NCBI GenBank assembly: GCA_021841725.1
Contig: JAKCEC010000021.1
Location: 1 to 13,294, forward strand
Direction of reading: 5' to 3'
Length of the DNA stretch: 13,294 nt
DNA from: Actinomycetes bacterium
Lineage (GTDB): Bacteria > Actinomycetota > Acidimicrobiia > Acidimicrobiales > RAAP-2
Positions 1 through 6,777 of the stretch are shown piece by piece (within the stretch, counting starts at the first letter, position 1; every line of letters starts with the position of its first letter). Under the pieces are notes generated by a model. That model was not told the origin of the DNA. It saw nothing but the letters and a program-made list of their open reading frames with translations, and did no database searches. The position numbers were made by a program, and so were the translations under genes.

Positions 1-2
1 AT

Positions 3-44
3 CTGACGCCCGACAACGACACGGACGCGTGGCAACGGGGATAG
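3..44 (+). CDS. C-terminal end of an upstream gene (partial)
   Basis: Reading from base 3 gives 13 sense codons ending in TAG at 42-44 (LTPDNDTDAWQRG). Third positions are nearly all G or C, as in the real genes of this window. The other two forward frames look less gene-like. The fragment is too short to assign a family. It is followed at once by a GC-rich hairpin, as expected at the end of a transcription unit. The alternative is chance coding-like sequence, so confidence is modest. Confidence 0.4.
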   Translation: MTPDNDTDAWQRG

Positions 45-79
45 GGGCCGCGCCATGCCACGACGTCTCGCGCGGCCTC
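44..79 (+). terminator. Possible terminator hairpin after the upstream gene
   Basis: Arms GGCCGCGC (46-53) and GCGCGGCC (70-77) are exact reverse complements. The stem extends to about 10 bp with a G-U pair and a closing G-C pair at 44/79, around a 16-nt loop. It starts at the last base of the putative upstream stop codon. No T tract follows, so it would be a non-canonical terminator of the kind common in GC-rich bacteria. Confidence 0.35.
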
Positions 80-470
80 GTGTCGTGCGGGCCGGTGGGG
101 GCGTCACGGTGGGGCGACTCGGAGGGTGACGCCACGCGTTGGCCCGGTGAATGCGCCTCCCCGCGACGAACACGGAGCGTTCATCCGTAGGGGGTGGTGC
201 CATGAGGTGCCGGGGCGCCCGAGGGTGTCCACGCCGGGTGCTCGAGCATTCGTCGCGGCACGGGCGCGATGGGACATGACAATGCGATGAAGATTCCTGG
301 CGGGCGAAAGTTGGATCAAGGGGTTGACCAGGAAGTTACGGTGATGGAGCCCCCGCGATTGGTTGTTCGCGAGCGTTGATTGGTTGGGTCGGGGGTGCTA
401 GAGAGGAGTGCGAACAAAAGTTGAGGGGGCACTCACCACCACCGGGTTGACTGACGCGCACGGGCGTCGG
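80..470. other. Long non-coding upstream region
   Basis: I see no convincing gene in this stretch. The only ORF of note (minus strand, 104-319, 71 codons) is rich in Arg, Pro and Ala, has no recognisable domain and fits spurious translation of GC-rich DNA. The region does hold structure: an interrupted inverted repeat (154-170 with 249-266), the 10-bp palindrome TGCTCGAGCA at 239-248, and an exact 9-bp direct repeat GATTGGTTG at 357-365 and 378-386. These could belong to a leader, a small RNA or activator sites for the downstream liv promoter. Confidence 0.4.
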
Positions 471-473
471 AAG

Positions 474-502
474 AGTATTGTGAGAATATTTCTCACAATA
501 CT
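474..502. promoter_or_regulatory. Operator O1: perfect 13-bp inverted repeat
   Basis: AGTATTGTGAGAA (474-486) and TTCTCACAATACT (490-502) are exact reverse complements around a 3-bp TAT centre. The palindrome is AT-rich inside GC-rich DNA and its right end touches the -35 hexamer at 502-507. A site in that position fits control of the liv operon promoter. The binding protein is not identifiable. The core resembles TGTGA-N-TCACA sites, but the gap is 9 bp rather than the 6 bp of CRP sites. The IclR-family protein encoded downstream is one candidate, with no direct evidence. Confidence 0.75.
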
Positions 503-530
503 TGACATATTTTAAAAACTGCGATAGAAA
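502..530 (+). promoter_or_regulatory. Sigma70-type promoter of the liv operon
   Basis: A perfect -35 hexamer TTGACA (502-507) is followed after 17 bp by TAGAAA (525-530), a 4/6 match to the -10 consensus. The spacing is optimal and the surroundings are locally AT-rich. Transcription would start near 537 and leave a leader of roughly 60 nt before the preferred livH start at 596. It is the clearest promoter in the window. Confidence 0.7.
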
Positions 531-539
531 CTCTCACAA
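519..539. promoter_or_regulatory. Operator O2: degenerate copy of O1 over the -10 region
   Basis: TCTCACAA at 532-539 repeats the right half-site of O1 (491-498) exactly. The 8 bases at the matching left-half position (519-526) agree at 5 of 8. Over the 21-bp core O2 matches O1 at 14 positions. Centres lie at 488 and 529, 41 bp apart, close to four helical turns. O2 covers the -10 box and the likely start point. This arrangement fits cooperative or looping repression, which is an inference. Confidence 0.5.
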
Positions 540-595
540 CTGATTCGCCCACTTCGGGTCGACAGCATGAGATGAGCAGCCCGGGGGGGATAGGA

Positions 596-1474
596 ATGTC
601 GCAGTTCTGGATGGCGTTCGGTTTTGGGCTGGTGACTGCTTCAGTCCTAGCTATCGCCGCCGTCGGTTTGAGTTTGCAGTTCGGTATCACGAACTACATC
701 AACTTTGCCTACGGCGACTTCATGGCCCTGGGAGCGTACCTCGCGTACTACCTCAACTCCGAGGTCCTGCACATCAACATCTGGATCGCGATGATCCTGG
801 GGTCGTTGCTCATGGGTGCATTCGCGGTACTGATCAATCAGTTCTTGTTGAGCCCCTTCGCGCGGCGCTTCAACAAGTCCTTCTACGTGTTGATCGTCAC
901 CTTCGGCCTGTCCTTGATCATGTTGAACCTGGTGTACTCCATCTGGGGCGCGAACAACCGCACCTACACCATGAAGCTCGAGATCTACAAGCACATCGGG
1001 CCGTTCCTCTTGAACAAGTACCAGTTGATCGTGATGGCCATCTCGGTGGCGATCATGCTCGGGGTGCACGTCATGCTCAAGACGACCCGCCTGGGCAAGT
1101 CGATGCGGGCCATGTCCGACAACACCACGTTGGCCATGACCAGCGGTATCGACACCAAGCGCATCACCACGATCACCTGGTTCCTCTCGGGCACCCTGGC
1201 CGGTCTCGCCGGCACCGTGCTCGGCATCACCGAGAGCCAGATCACACCCGCCTCGGGGGAGCTCTTCTTGTTCGTCATCTTCGCCGCCGTCATCGTTGGC
1301 GGGGTGGGCAGCATCTACGGGGCGATGGCCGGGGCGCTCATCATCGGCCTGGCCACGGAGATCTCGGCGGCCTACATCAACCCGGCCTACAAATTGGACG
1401 TCGCCTTCGTCATCTTGATCCTCACCCTCCTCTTTAGGCCCAACGGCGTCATCGCCCGGCCCGGAAAGGCTTAA
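596..1474 (+). CDS. livH: LivH-type permease of a branched-chain amino acid ABC importer
   Basis: This is one of the two membrane subunits that form the translocation path of a HAAT-family importer, in the cytoplasmic membrane. The 292-residue product is highly hydrophobic and has the family's N-terminal pattern around residues 28-49 (LQFG..NYINFAYGDFMALGAY). The cytoplasmic loop that contacts the ATPases begins at RAMSDN (171-176). GGVGSIYGA lies near 235-243 and a terminal RPNG near 281-284. I prefer ATG 596 to the in-frame ATG at 572: a G-rich Shine-Dalgarno (GGGGGGGATAGGA) directly precedes 596, the product then starts MSQFW like its partner LivM (MAQFW), and 292 residues is normal for LivH. 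It is first in the liv operon, downstream of the O1/O2 promoter, and livM follows after 2 bp. The transported ligand is not certain, because HAAT importers also carry amides and organic acids. Confidence 0.92.
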   Translation: MSQFWMAFGFGLVTASVLAIAAVGLSLQFGITNYINFAYGDFMALGAYLAYYLNSEVLHINIWIAMILGSLLMGAFAVLINQFLLSPFARRFNKSFYVLIVTFGLSLIMLNLVYSIWGANNRTYTMKLEIYKHIGPFLLNKYQLIVMAISVAIMLGVHVMLKTTRLGKSMRAMSDNTTLAMTSGIDTKRITTITWFLSGTLAGLAGTVLGITESQITPASGELFLFVIFAAVIVGGVGSIYGAMAGALIIGLATEISAAYINPAYKLDVAFVILILTLLFRPNGVIARPGKA

Positions 1475-1476
1475 TC

Positions 1477-2535
1477 ATGGCCCAGTTCTGGTTCTACGTC
1501 TTCACCCTCGTCTTCTTCTTGTTCGACTACTTCATCCTGGCGATGGGGCTCAACATCCAATACGGCGAGACGGGCATCCTCAACTTCGCCTACATCGGCT
1601 TCGTGGCCATCGGCGCGTACGTGACCGGTGCGGTGAGCCTGCCCAACTCGGTGGGCACGGCCCAGCAGTACATCTTCGGCTTCAACCTGCCCTTCCCCTT
1701 CAGCCTGCTGGCCGGTGGAGTGGCGTCGATGCTGCTGGCGGTGGTGGTCGCGGCCATCACGCTACGGCGCCTGCGTACCGACTACCTGGCGATGGTGCTG
1801 ATCTCGCTGTCGCTGGTGCTCTACGACGTGATCAACAACTACGTGCGACTCTTCAACGGCGCCGACGGCCTCTACAACGTGCCCGAGCCCATGGCCGGTA
1901 TCTTTCACCTGACCAGCAACGCCTTCGTGGTGTTCTTCGCCTGCGTCACCGGCGTGATCTCACTGATCATGTGGGCGGGGATGAGCCGGATCACCCGCTC
2001 GCCGCTCGGACGGACGTTCCGCGCGATCCGCGACGACCCGGACGTCGCTTCGGCCCTGGGTAAGGGGGTGTTCCGCTACCAGCTCACCTCGATGCTGATC
2101 GGGTCGTTCTACGCCGGTATCGGGGGCGGACTGATCATCCAGTTCGGCGGGTCCTTCAACCCGTCGGCCTGGCTCCCGGGGGAGACCTTCGTGGTGTTCG
2201 CGGTCATCATCGTCGGTGGCGTCGGCAACAACGTGGGCCTCTTGATGGGCGCCCTGCTGGTCGAAACGCTGCTGATTCACCTTCCCGCGTTCTTGCCCGA
2301 CATCCCGGGTCACCCGGGACTGATTGAGTACATCGACGCGATGGTCATCGGCATCATGTTGATGGTCATGCTCTGGTTCCGCCCCCAGGGCATCATCCCC
2401 GAGCGCGTGCGTCGCTTCTCACTGCCCGCGAGTGAACTGTCCAACCGCGACGGACACTCGGTGGCCGCACCCGCCGAGACCGTCACCGTCGCCGCACCCG
2501 CGGCGAACGAGATCCACGAAGGGGACCGAGCCTGA
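1477..2535 (+). CDS. livM: LivM-type permease of a branched-chain amino acid ABC importer
   Basis: This is the second membrane subunit of the importer and pairs with LivH. The 352-residue product has about eight or more hydrophobic segments and the LivM N-terminal pattern (LNIQYGETGILNFAYIGFVA, 25-44). The ATPase-contact loop starts at FRAIRDDP (181-188), with GGVGNNVG at 247-254 and FRPQG at 301-305. The last 45 or so residues form an Ala/Pro/Val-rich polar tail that is probably cytoplasmic; it is longer than in the simplest LivM proteins and of unknown role. GGAAAGG upstream of ATG 1477 serves as ribosome binding site. The stop codon shares one base with the livG start (2535), which suggests translational coupling. 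Confidence 0.92.
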   Translation: MAQFWFYVFTLVFFLFDYFILAMGLNIQYGETGILNFAYIGFVAIGAYVTGAVSLPNSVGTAQQYIFGFNLPFPFSLLAGGVASMLLAVVVAAITLRRLRTDYLAMVLISLSLVLYDVINNYVRLFNGADGLYNVPEPMAGIFHLTSNAFVVFFACVTGVISLIMWAGMSRITRSPLGRTFRAIRDDPDVASALGKGVFRYQLTSMLIGSFYAGIGGGLIIQFGGSFNPSAWLPGETFVVFAVIIVGGVGNNVGLLMGALLVETLLIHLPAFLPDIPGHPGLIEYIDAMVIGIMLMVMLWFRPQGIIPERVRRFSLPASELSNRDGHSVAAPAETVTVAAPAANEIHEGDRA

Positions 2536-3356
2536 TGATGAGCTATCACGAGACGACCACGCCCACCGGCGCCGAGGGCCCCATCCTGCGCTGCGAGGGG
2601 ATCGTCAAGACCTTCGGCGGTGTGAACGCGGTGAACGGCGCCACCTTCGACGTGCCGCGCAACAAGATCACGGCCCTCATCGGACCCAACGGCGCGGGCA
2701 AGACCACGGTGGTCAACCTGCTCTCGGGCGCGATGAAGATCGACGCGGGGCGGGTGCAGCTCGGTTCGACCGACATCACCAACATGGAGCGCTACAAGAT
2801 CGCCCGCCTCGGCCTGATGCGGACCTTCCAGCTCTCTCGCGAACTGGGCGGGCTGACGGTGCTGGAGAACCTCCTGGTGGCGCCCAAGGTGCAGGCGGGC
2901 GAGTCGCTCTTCAACATCTTCTTTCGCCCGCGTCTCTTGAAGCGCGAGGAGCGTCAGAACCTCGAGCGCGCCCTGGAGATCCTGCGCACCTACGGCCTCT
3001 ACGACCTGCGCGACAACCGCGCCCGCGAACTCTCGGGCGGCCAGAAGAAGCTGCTCGAGATCTCGCGCGGCGTCATGGCCGCCCCGAGCCTGTTCCTGCT
3101 CGACGAGCCCATGGCCGGGGTCAACCCGGCGCTGATCGACAAGATCGGCGGCTACATCTTGGACATGAAGGCGCAGGGGGTGACGGTCTTGATGATCGAG
3201 CACAACCTCAACGTCGTCGAGAGGATTTGCGACAACGTCGTGGTGCTGGCCGAAGGTCGCACCCTCGCGACGGGCACCATGAGCGAGTTGCGCGAGAACA
3301 AAGAAGTCGTCACCGCCTACCTAGGAGAGATCATCAATGCCGGCCCTGGTCACTGA
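2535..3356 (+). CDS. livG: LivG-type ATPase of a branched-chain amino acid ABC importer
   Basis: This is a cytoplasmic ATP-binding subunit that drives the importer together with LivF. In order along its 273 residues: Walker A GPNGAGKT (50-57), Q-loop Gln near 99 (RTFQLSREL), the long LivG-type insertion through about 115-140, signature LSGGQ (166-170), Walker B LFLLDEP with catalytic Glu 191, and H-loop His 223 (MIEHN). The LivG-specific phrase MAGVNP follows Walker B. All catalytic residues are present, so the ATPase should be active. GAAGGGGA about 11 nt upstream could be the ribosome binding site. A second ATG directly follows the first, so the start is uncertain by one codon. The gene overlaps livF by 20 bp. 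Confidence 0.94.
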   Translation: MMSYHETTTPTGAEGPILRCEGIVKTFGGVNAVNGATFDVPRNKITALIGPNGAGKTTVVNLLSGAMKIDAGRVQLGSTDITNMERYKIARLGLMRTFQLSRELGGLTVLENLLVAPKVQAGESLFNIFFRPRLLKREERQNLERALEILRTYGLYDLRDNRARELSGGQKKLLEISRGVMAAPSLFLLDEPMAGVNPALIDKIGGYILDMKAQGVTVLMIEHNLNVVERICDNVVVLAEGRTLATGTMSELRENKEVVTAYLGEIINAGPGH

Positions 3357-4056
3357 GAACATCACGGCCGGGTACGGCCGTAACGTCATCATCTCGAACA
3401 TCTCGCTCAGCGCCGACGTGGGCACCATCACCACCATCATCGGTCCCAACGGGGCGGGCAAGTCCACCTACGCCAAGACGCTCATCGGCATCTTGCGTAC
3501 CCAGACGGGCAGCATCAAGGTGAACGACAAGGACATCACCAAGATGCCCGGTCACCTCATCCCGCGCAACGGCATGGTCTACGTGCCCCAGAACGACAAC
3601 GTCTTCGTCAACCTGTCGGTGCGCGAGAACCTCGAGATCGGTGGCTTCGCGGCCCAGGGCGACACCACGGCGCGCCTCGAGGAGATCCTCGAGGCCTTCC
3701 CGGACCTGAAGAAGGCGATCGGTAAGCGCGCGGGCAACCTCTCGGGCGGTCAGCAGAACCTGCTGGCCATGGCGCGCGCGCTCATGGTCAAGCCCACGGT
3801 GATCGTGCTCGACGAGCCCACCGCGGGCCTCTCGCCGGCCTACACCGACGTGGTGTGGAACCAGATCGAGAAGATTCGCGCCACCGGCACCGCGGTGCTG
3901 GTGGTGGAACAGAACGTCGAGCGCGCGCTGACGCACGCTGATTTCGTGCACATCTTCGTGGCGGGGACCAATCACCTCCACGGGCCGACGGCGGAGATCG
4001 CCCAGCACGACCTGGCGGCCATCTTCTTGGGTCGTGCGGAAGCACCGCAGTCGTAA
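3337..4056 (+). CDS. livF: LivF-type ATPase of a branched-chain amino acid ABC importer
   Basis: This is the second ATPase subunit, 239 residues, a normal LivF length. Motifs: Walker A GPNGAGKS (36-43), Q-loop Gln 85 (VPQND), signature LSGGQ (135-139), and Walker B VIVLDEP with Glu 160, followed by TAGLSP. The switch position carries Gln 192 (VVEQN) where most ABC ATPases have His. That Gln is normal for LivF and separates it from LivG. AGGAGA lies about 8 nt upstream of ATG 3337, inside the end of livG, so the two are probably co-translated. A gap of 59 bp with a small hairpin follows before livK. Confidence 0.94.
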   Translation: MPALVTENITAGYGRNVIISNISLSADVGTITTIIGPNGAGKSTYAKTLIGILRTQTGSIKVNDKDITKMPGHLIPRNGMVYVPQNDNVFVNLSVRENLEIGGFAAQGDTTARLEEILEAFPDLKKAIGKRAGNLSGGQQNLLAMARALMVKPTVIVLDEPTAGLSPAYTDVVWNQIEKIRATGTAVLVVEQNVERALTHADFVHIFVAGTNHLHGPTAEIAQHDLAAIFLGRAEAPQS

Positions 4057-4059
4057 ATG

Positions 4060-4074
4060 GTGGGAGATTCCCAC
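4060..4074 (+). promoter_or_regulatory. Small intercistronic hairpin between livF and livK
   Basis: GTGGGA (4060-4065) and TCCCAC (4069-4074) can pair as a 6-bp stem with a 3-nt loop just after the livF stop. There is no T tract. In importer operons such structures often protect or separate the transcript so that the binding protein is made in excess. That role is inferred here, and a chance hairpin is possible. Confidence 0.3.
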
Positions 4075-4115
4075 GTTCACGAGGGAAATAAGCAAGAAAA
4101 AGGGGGAATTACGGA

Positions 4116-5397
4116 ATGAAAGCACAAGGAAAACTGAGGGGCAGGGTCGGACTGTCACTCGCGATGTTGACCGCACTGGCGGGCGTCGGCGTCTCGGCCG
4201 GGGTCGCGAGCGCGGCGAAGGCGCCACCGGCACCGCTGGTCGTCGGGGGCATGTTCCCGTTCACGGGGCCCAAGTCTCTGCTGTCGACTTGGGGGTGTGC
4301 ACGGCGTCGCGGTGGGTCTCTACGAGGTGAACCACTCGGGGGGCGTCCTCGGACACAAGCTCATCGCCAAGTACGTGGACGATGCGGCCGACTCGGTCGA
4401 CGCGTTGCCGGCGTTTCGTAAGTTGATGCTGAACCACCCGAGTGTCATCATCGGGCCGTTCTCACCGACCATCGAAGCGGTGATCAACCAGTTCCAGCCC
4501 AATAACGTCGTGGACTTCATGGTGGGCGGTCTGACCACGTTGGACCACAACACCAACAAGTTCGTCTTCCGGACCTCGTCGTCGGACTCCAACGAGTCCA
4601 TCGCCATGGCCCAGTACGCGATCTCGCACGGCTACAAGACGGCGGCGCTGCTGTTCGACAACTCGGCGAACTCCCAGGGCTTCGTTCCGCCGCTCGAGAA
4701 GGCCTTCAAGGCTCTCGGTGGCAAGGTTGTCTACGACGCCGCACTGACGCCGGACGCCTCGTCCTACAACTCAGAGCTGCTCGCCGCGTTCGCCAACAAG
4801 CCCAGCGTGGTCTTTGACTCGATGGACACCCAGACGGCCGCGACGCTCTTCGGCAACGCGCAGTCGCTCGGGTACATGACGAACACGGTGTGGATCGGCG
4901 ACGACCTGCAGTCGGCTCCCCAGGGCGACTACGCGAAGTCCTTCGGGCCCACCGCGTCGACCAACCTGGTGGCGGCCCTGCCGGCGACCCCGAGCACGGC
5001 CGACGGCGCCTACAACCACTTCCTGGCTGACTACCAGACGGTGTGGCGCACCACGTCCATCATCCCGACCACGTTCAACGAGTACGACTCCGTCGTCATC
5101 GCCGCCCTGGCCATGACCGCCGCGAACTCGACGGACCCCAAGGTGTGGGTGAACGACGTGATCAAGGTGTCCAACCCGCCGGGCATCACGTGTGGTACCT
5201 ACGCCCAGTGCGTGTCGTACCTCAAGCACGGTAAGAAGATCAACTACGACGGGGCCGCCGGTAACGACGACTTCAACAAGTACCACAACGTCTTCTCCGG
5301 CTTCCAGATGCTGGGCTTCACCTCCACCCTGGCCAACAAGTTGGACGGGTACATCACCCCGGCCCAGCTGGCCGCGGTGGTCGCCAAGGGCGGTTGA
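4116..5397 (+). pseudogene. livK: LivK-type substrate-binding protein, interrupted by a +1 frameshift
   Basis: This is the extracytoplasmic ligand-binding component of the importer. Frame one starts at ATG 4116 with a GGGGGAA ribosome site and encodes a Sec signal peptide (basic start, hydrophobic core, Ala-rich end VASAAKA at about 33-39). It continues into the family motif GGMFPFTGPKS and then goes out of frame. The rest of the gene is open from 4297 to 5397 (366 residues, GTG first codon) and begins VHGVAVGLYEVNHSGGVLGHK, the normal continuation of a LivK fold. Removing one G from the G5 run at 4291-4295 joins the halves as TWGVHGV and gives an intact 426-residue protein of normal length. 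The C-terminal Cys pair typical of actinobacterial members (TCGTYAQC) is kept. No other damage is visible, so this is either a sequencing/assembly homopolymer error or a very recent mutation. Ligand unknown. Confidence 0.88.
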
Positions 5398-5426
5398 TTC
5401 ACGTCGTACGCAGTACATCTCCCGCA

Positions 5427-5466
5427 ACGGGGATGGTCGGTGGCGCGTGCCACCGACCATCCCCGT
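5427..5466 (+). terminator. Strong hairpin terminator after livK
   Basis: ACGGGGATGGTCGGTGGC (5427-5444) and GCCACCGACCATCCCCGT (5449-5466) are exact reverse complements, an 18-bp stem with a 4-nt GCGT loop, 29 nt after the livK stop. No T run follows (CGTTGGGGGG), so it is not a textbook intrinsic terminator. Position and stability still make an end-of-operon signal the best reading. It separates the liv operon from the CoA-transferase cluster. Confidence 0.75.
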
Positions 5467-5479
5467 CGTTGGGGGGCCC

Positions 5480-5500
5480 GCACCACGGATAGCGTGGTGC
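5480..5500. promoter_or_regulatory. Inverted repeat upstream of the CoA-transferase gene
   Basis: GCACCACG (5480-5487) and CGTGGTGC (5493-5500) are exact reverse complements around a 5-bp GATAG centre, about 80 bp upstream of the CoA-transferase start. It could be an operator for the central operon or part of the terminator region. I cannot place a convincing -35/-10 pair here. Confidence 0.35.
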
Positions 5501-5541
5501 ACCGTGACGGAGTGCGCCGTTGTCGTACCCCTTCTTAGAAA

Positions 5542-5560
5542 TCCGAAGTCTGGCTTCGGA
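5542..5560. promoter_or_regulatory. Inverted repeat just upstream of the CoA-transferase ribosome site
   Basis: TCCGAAG (5542-5548) and CTTCGGA (5554-5560) are exact reverse complements around TCTGG, 9 bp before the AAGGA ribosome site. IclR-family regulators often bind palindromes of about 15-19 bp near their target promoters, and one is encoded in this cluster. This is therefore a candidate site for it. A leader hairpin acting on translation is the alternative. Confidence 0.4.
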
Positions 5561-5580
5561 CCCGTCGTAAGGATTGCATC

Positions 5581-6777
5581 GTGACCGACCTGTTGAGCGG
5601 GATCCGCGTGTTGGACCTGACCACCGTCCTCGCCGGTCCCTTCGCCGCGTACCACCTCGGTTTGATGGGCGCGGACGTCATCAAGATCGAAGTACCCACG
5701 GTGGGCGATATGGCGCGTGAGTTCGGCGAGAACGAGACCTTGCGCTCCGCCCACATGGGCCCCTCCTTCGTGGCCCAGAACGCGGGCAAGCGCTCACTCA
5801 CCCTCAACCTCAAGGACCCCGAGGGCGCCCTCGTCTTCGAACGTCTCCTGCGCTCGGCGGACGTGTTATTGGAGAACATGCGTCCGGGGGTGCTGACCCG
5901 CCTGGGCTTCTCGCCCGCGCGTATCGCCGAGGTCAATCCGTCCCTGGTCTACTGCGCCCTCTCGGGTTTCGGTCAGACGGGGCCCCTGTCCTCACGACCC
6001 GCCTACGATCAGATCATTCAGGGATTCGCCGGTATCTCGTCGATCACCGGTCTCGAGGAACCGGTGCGCGTGGGGTTTCCCGTGTGCGACACCCTCGGCG
6101 GCTACGTGGCGGCGATGGCCGTCAACGCCGCGCTCGTCAAGCGCGCTCGCACGGGCGAGGGGAGTTACCTCGACGTCTCGATGCTCGAGTCGGCCCTGAC
6201 CGCGATGAGCTGGGTGATCTCCGAACACCTGATCAGCCACCGTCCCGCGGTGCGCTACGGTAACGACAATGCGGCGTCTTCACCGTCGGGTACCTTTCAG
6301 GCGAGCGACGGACCCATCAACATCGCCACCAACACCCAGGTGCAGTTCGACGCGCTCTGCACCGTGATCGGCCGTCGCGACCTCTTGGACGATCCGCGCT
6401 TCGTGAATCGGTCCGAGCGCAAGAAGTTTCGTCGCGAGCTCAGCGCGGAGATTGACGCCGCCCTCCAGACGCGCACCGCCGCGCACTGGGAGGATCGGCT
6501 CGCCGAGGTCAGCGTGCCCGCCGGGCGCATCTTGAACGTGGAGCAAGCCCTCACCCAGCCCCAGATCCGCGAGCGCGGCCTGGTCCACGACATCGTGATG
6601 GACCTGCCGGGTCAGCCGGTCGTCCAGGTCCTGGGCAGCGGCGTCCACGTGAACGGCGAAACCCTGGCCCCCGCCGCGGCACCACCGCGGCTCGGACAGC
6701 ACACCGACGAGATCCTGCGAGAGCTCGGCTACAGCGACGACGAGGTACTCGACCTGCGTCAGAAGGAGGCGATCTGA
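5581..6777 (+). CDS. Class III (CaiB/BaiF family) CoA-transferase
   Basis: The 398-residue product matches the family's usual length. It shows its pattern from the N terminus: GIRVLDLTTVLAGPFAAYHLGLMGADVIKIE (7-37), NAGKRSLTLNLKDPEG (67-82), DVLLENMRPGVLTRLGF (94-110), GFGQTGP (129-135) and AYDQIIQGFAG (141-151). Asp 143 aligns with the catalytic Asp that forms the acyl anhydride in formyl-CoA transferase. VPAGRILNVEQAL in the C-terminal half is also typical. Such enzymes move CoA between carboxylic acids, with donors such as succinyl-CoA. The acceptor cannot be read from sequence. Relatives act on citramalate, malate, itaconate, glutarate or HMG. The start is GTG 5581 with AAGGA 8 nt upstream. 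Its stop overlaps the next start by one base, so it is probably coupled to the lyase-like gene: activation of an acid, then C-C cleavage, would be a sensible pair. Confidence 0.9.
   Translation: MTDLLSGIRVLDLTTVLAGPFAAYHLGLMGADVIKIEVPTVGDMAREFGENETLRSAHMGPSFVAQNAGKRSLTLNLKDPEGALVFERLLRSADVLLENMRPGVLTRLGFSPARIAEVNPSLVYCALSGFGQTGPLSSRPAYDQIIQGFAGISSITGLEEPVRVGFPVCDTLGGYVAAMAVNAALVKRARTGEGSYLDVSMLESALTAMSWVISEHLISHRPAVRYGNDNAASSPSGTFQASDGPINIATNTQVQFDALCTVIGRRDLLDDPRFVNRSERKKFRRELSAEIDAALQTRTAAHWEDRLAEVSVPAGRILNVEQALTQPQIRERGLVHDIVMDLPGQPVVQVLGSGVHVNGETLAPAAAPPRLGQHTDEILRELGYSDDEVLDLRQKEAI

Noticed and set aside
104..319. 71-codon minus-strand ORF upstream of the liv operon
   Set aside because: No ribosome site or domain; Arg/Pro/Ala-rich composition is typical of spurious frames in GC-rich DNA.
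478..498. CRP-type binding site (TGTGA/TCACA)
   Set aside because: The gap between the TGTGA and TCACA halves is 9 bp rather than 6 bp, so it does not fit the CRP consensus.
2310..3203. 297-codon minus-strand ORF opposite livM/livG
   Set aside because: Lies antisense to well-supported importer genes; composition rich in His, Arg, Glu and Asp repeats typical of an antisense frame.
2432..3523. 363-codon plus-strand ORF overlapping livG
   Set aside because: Out-of-frame shadow of livG, which has every ABC ATPase motif; the shadow is Arg/Pro/Gly-rich with none.
3334..4233. 299-codon minus-strand ORF opposite livF and the livK start
   Set aside because: Antisense to livF and to the livK signal peptide; no recognisable motif.
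4286..4302. Programmed frameshift in livK
   Set aside because: No stimulatory structure or known recoding in this family is evident; a homopolymer error or recent indel is simpler. Kept only as an outside option in the findings.
4771..5754. 327-codon minus-strand ORF opposite livK and the terminator
   Set aside because: Crosses a perfect terminator hairpin and two real genes; His/Arg/Gly/Val-rich shadow composition.
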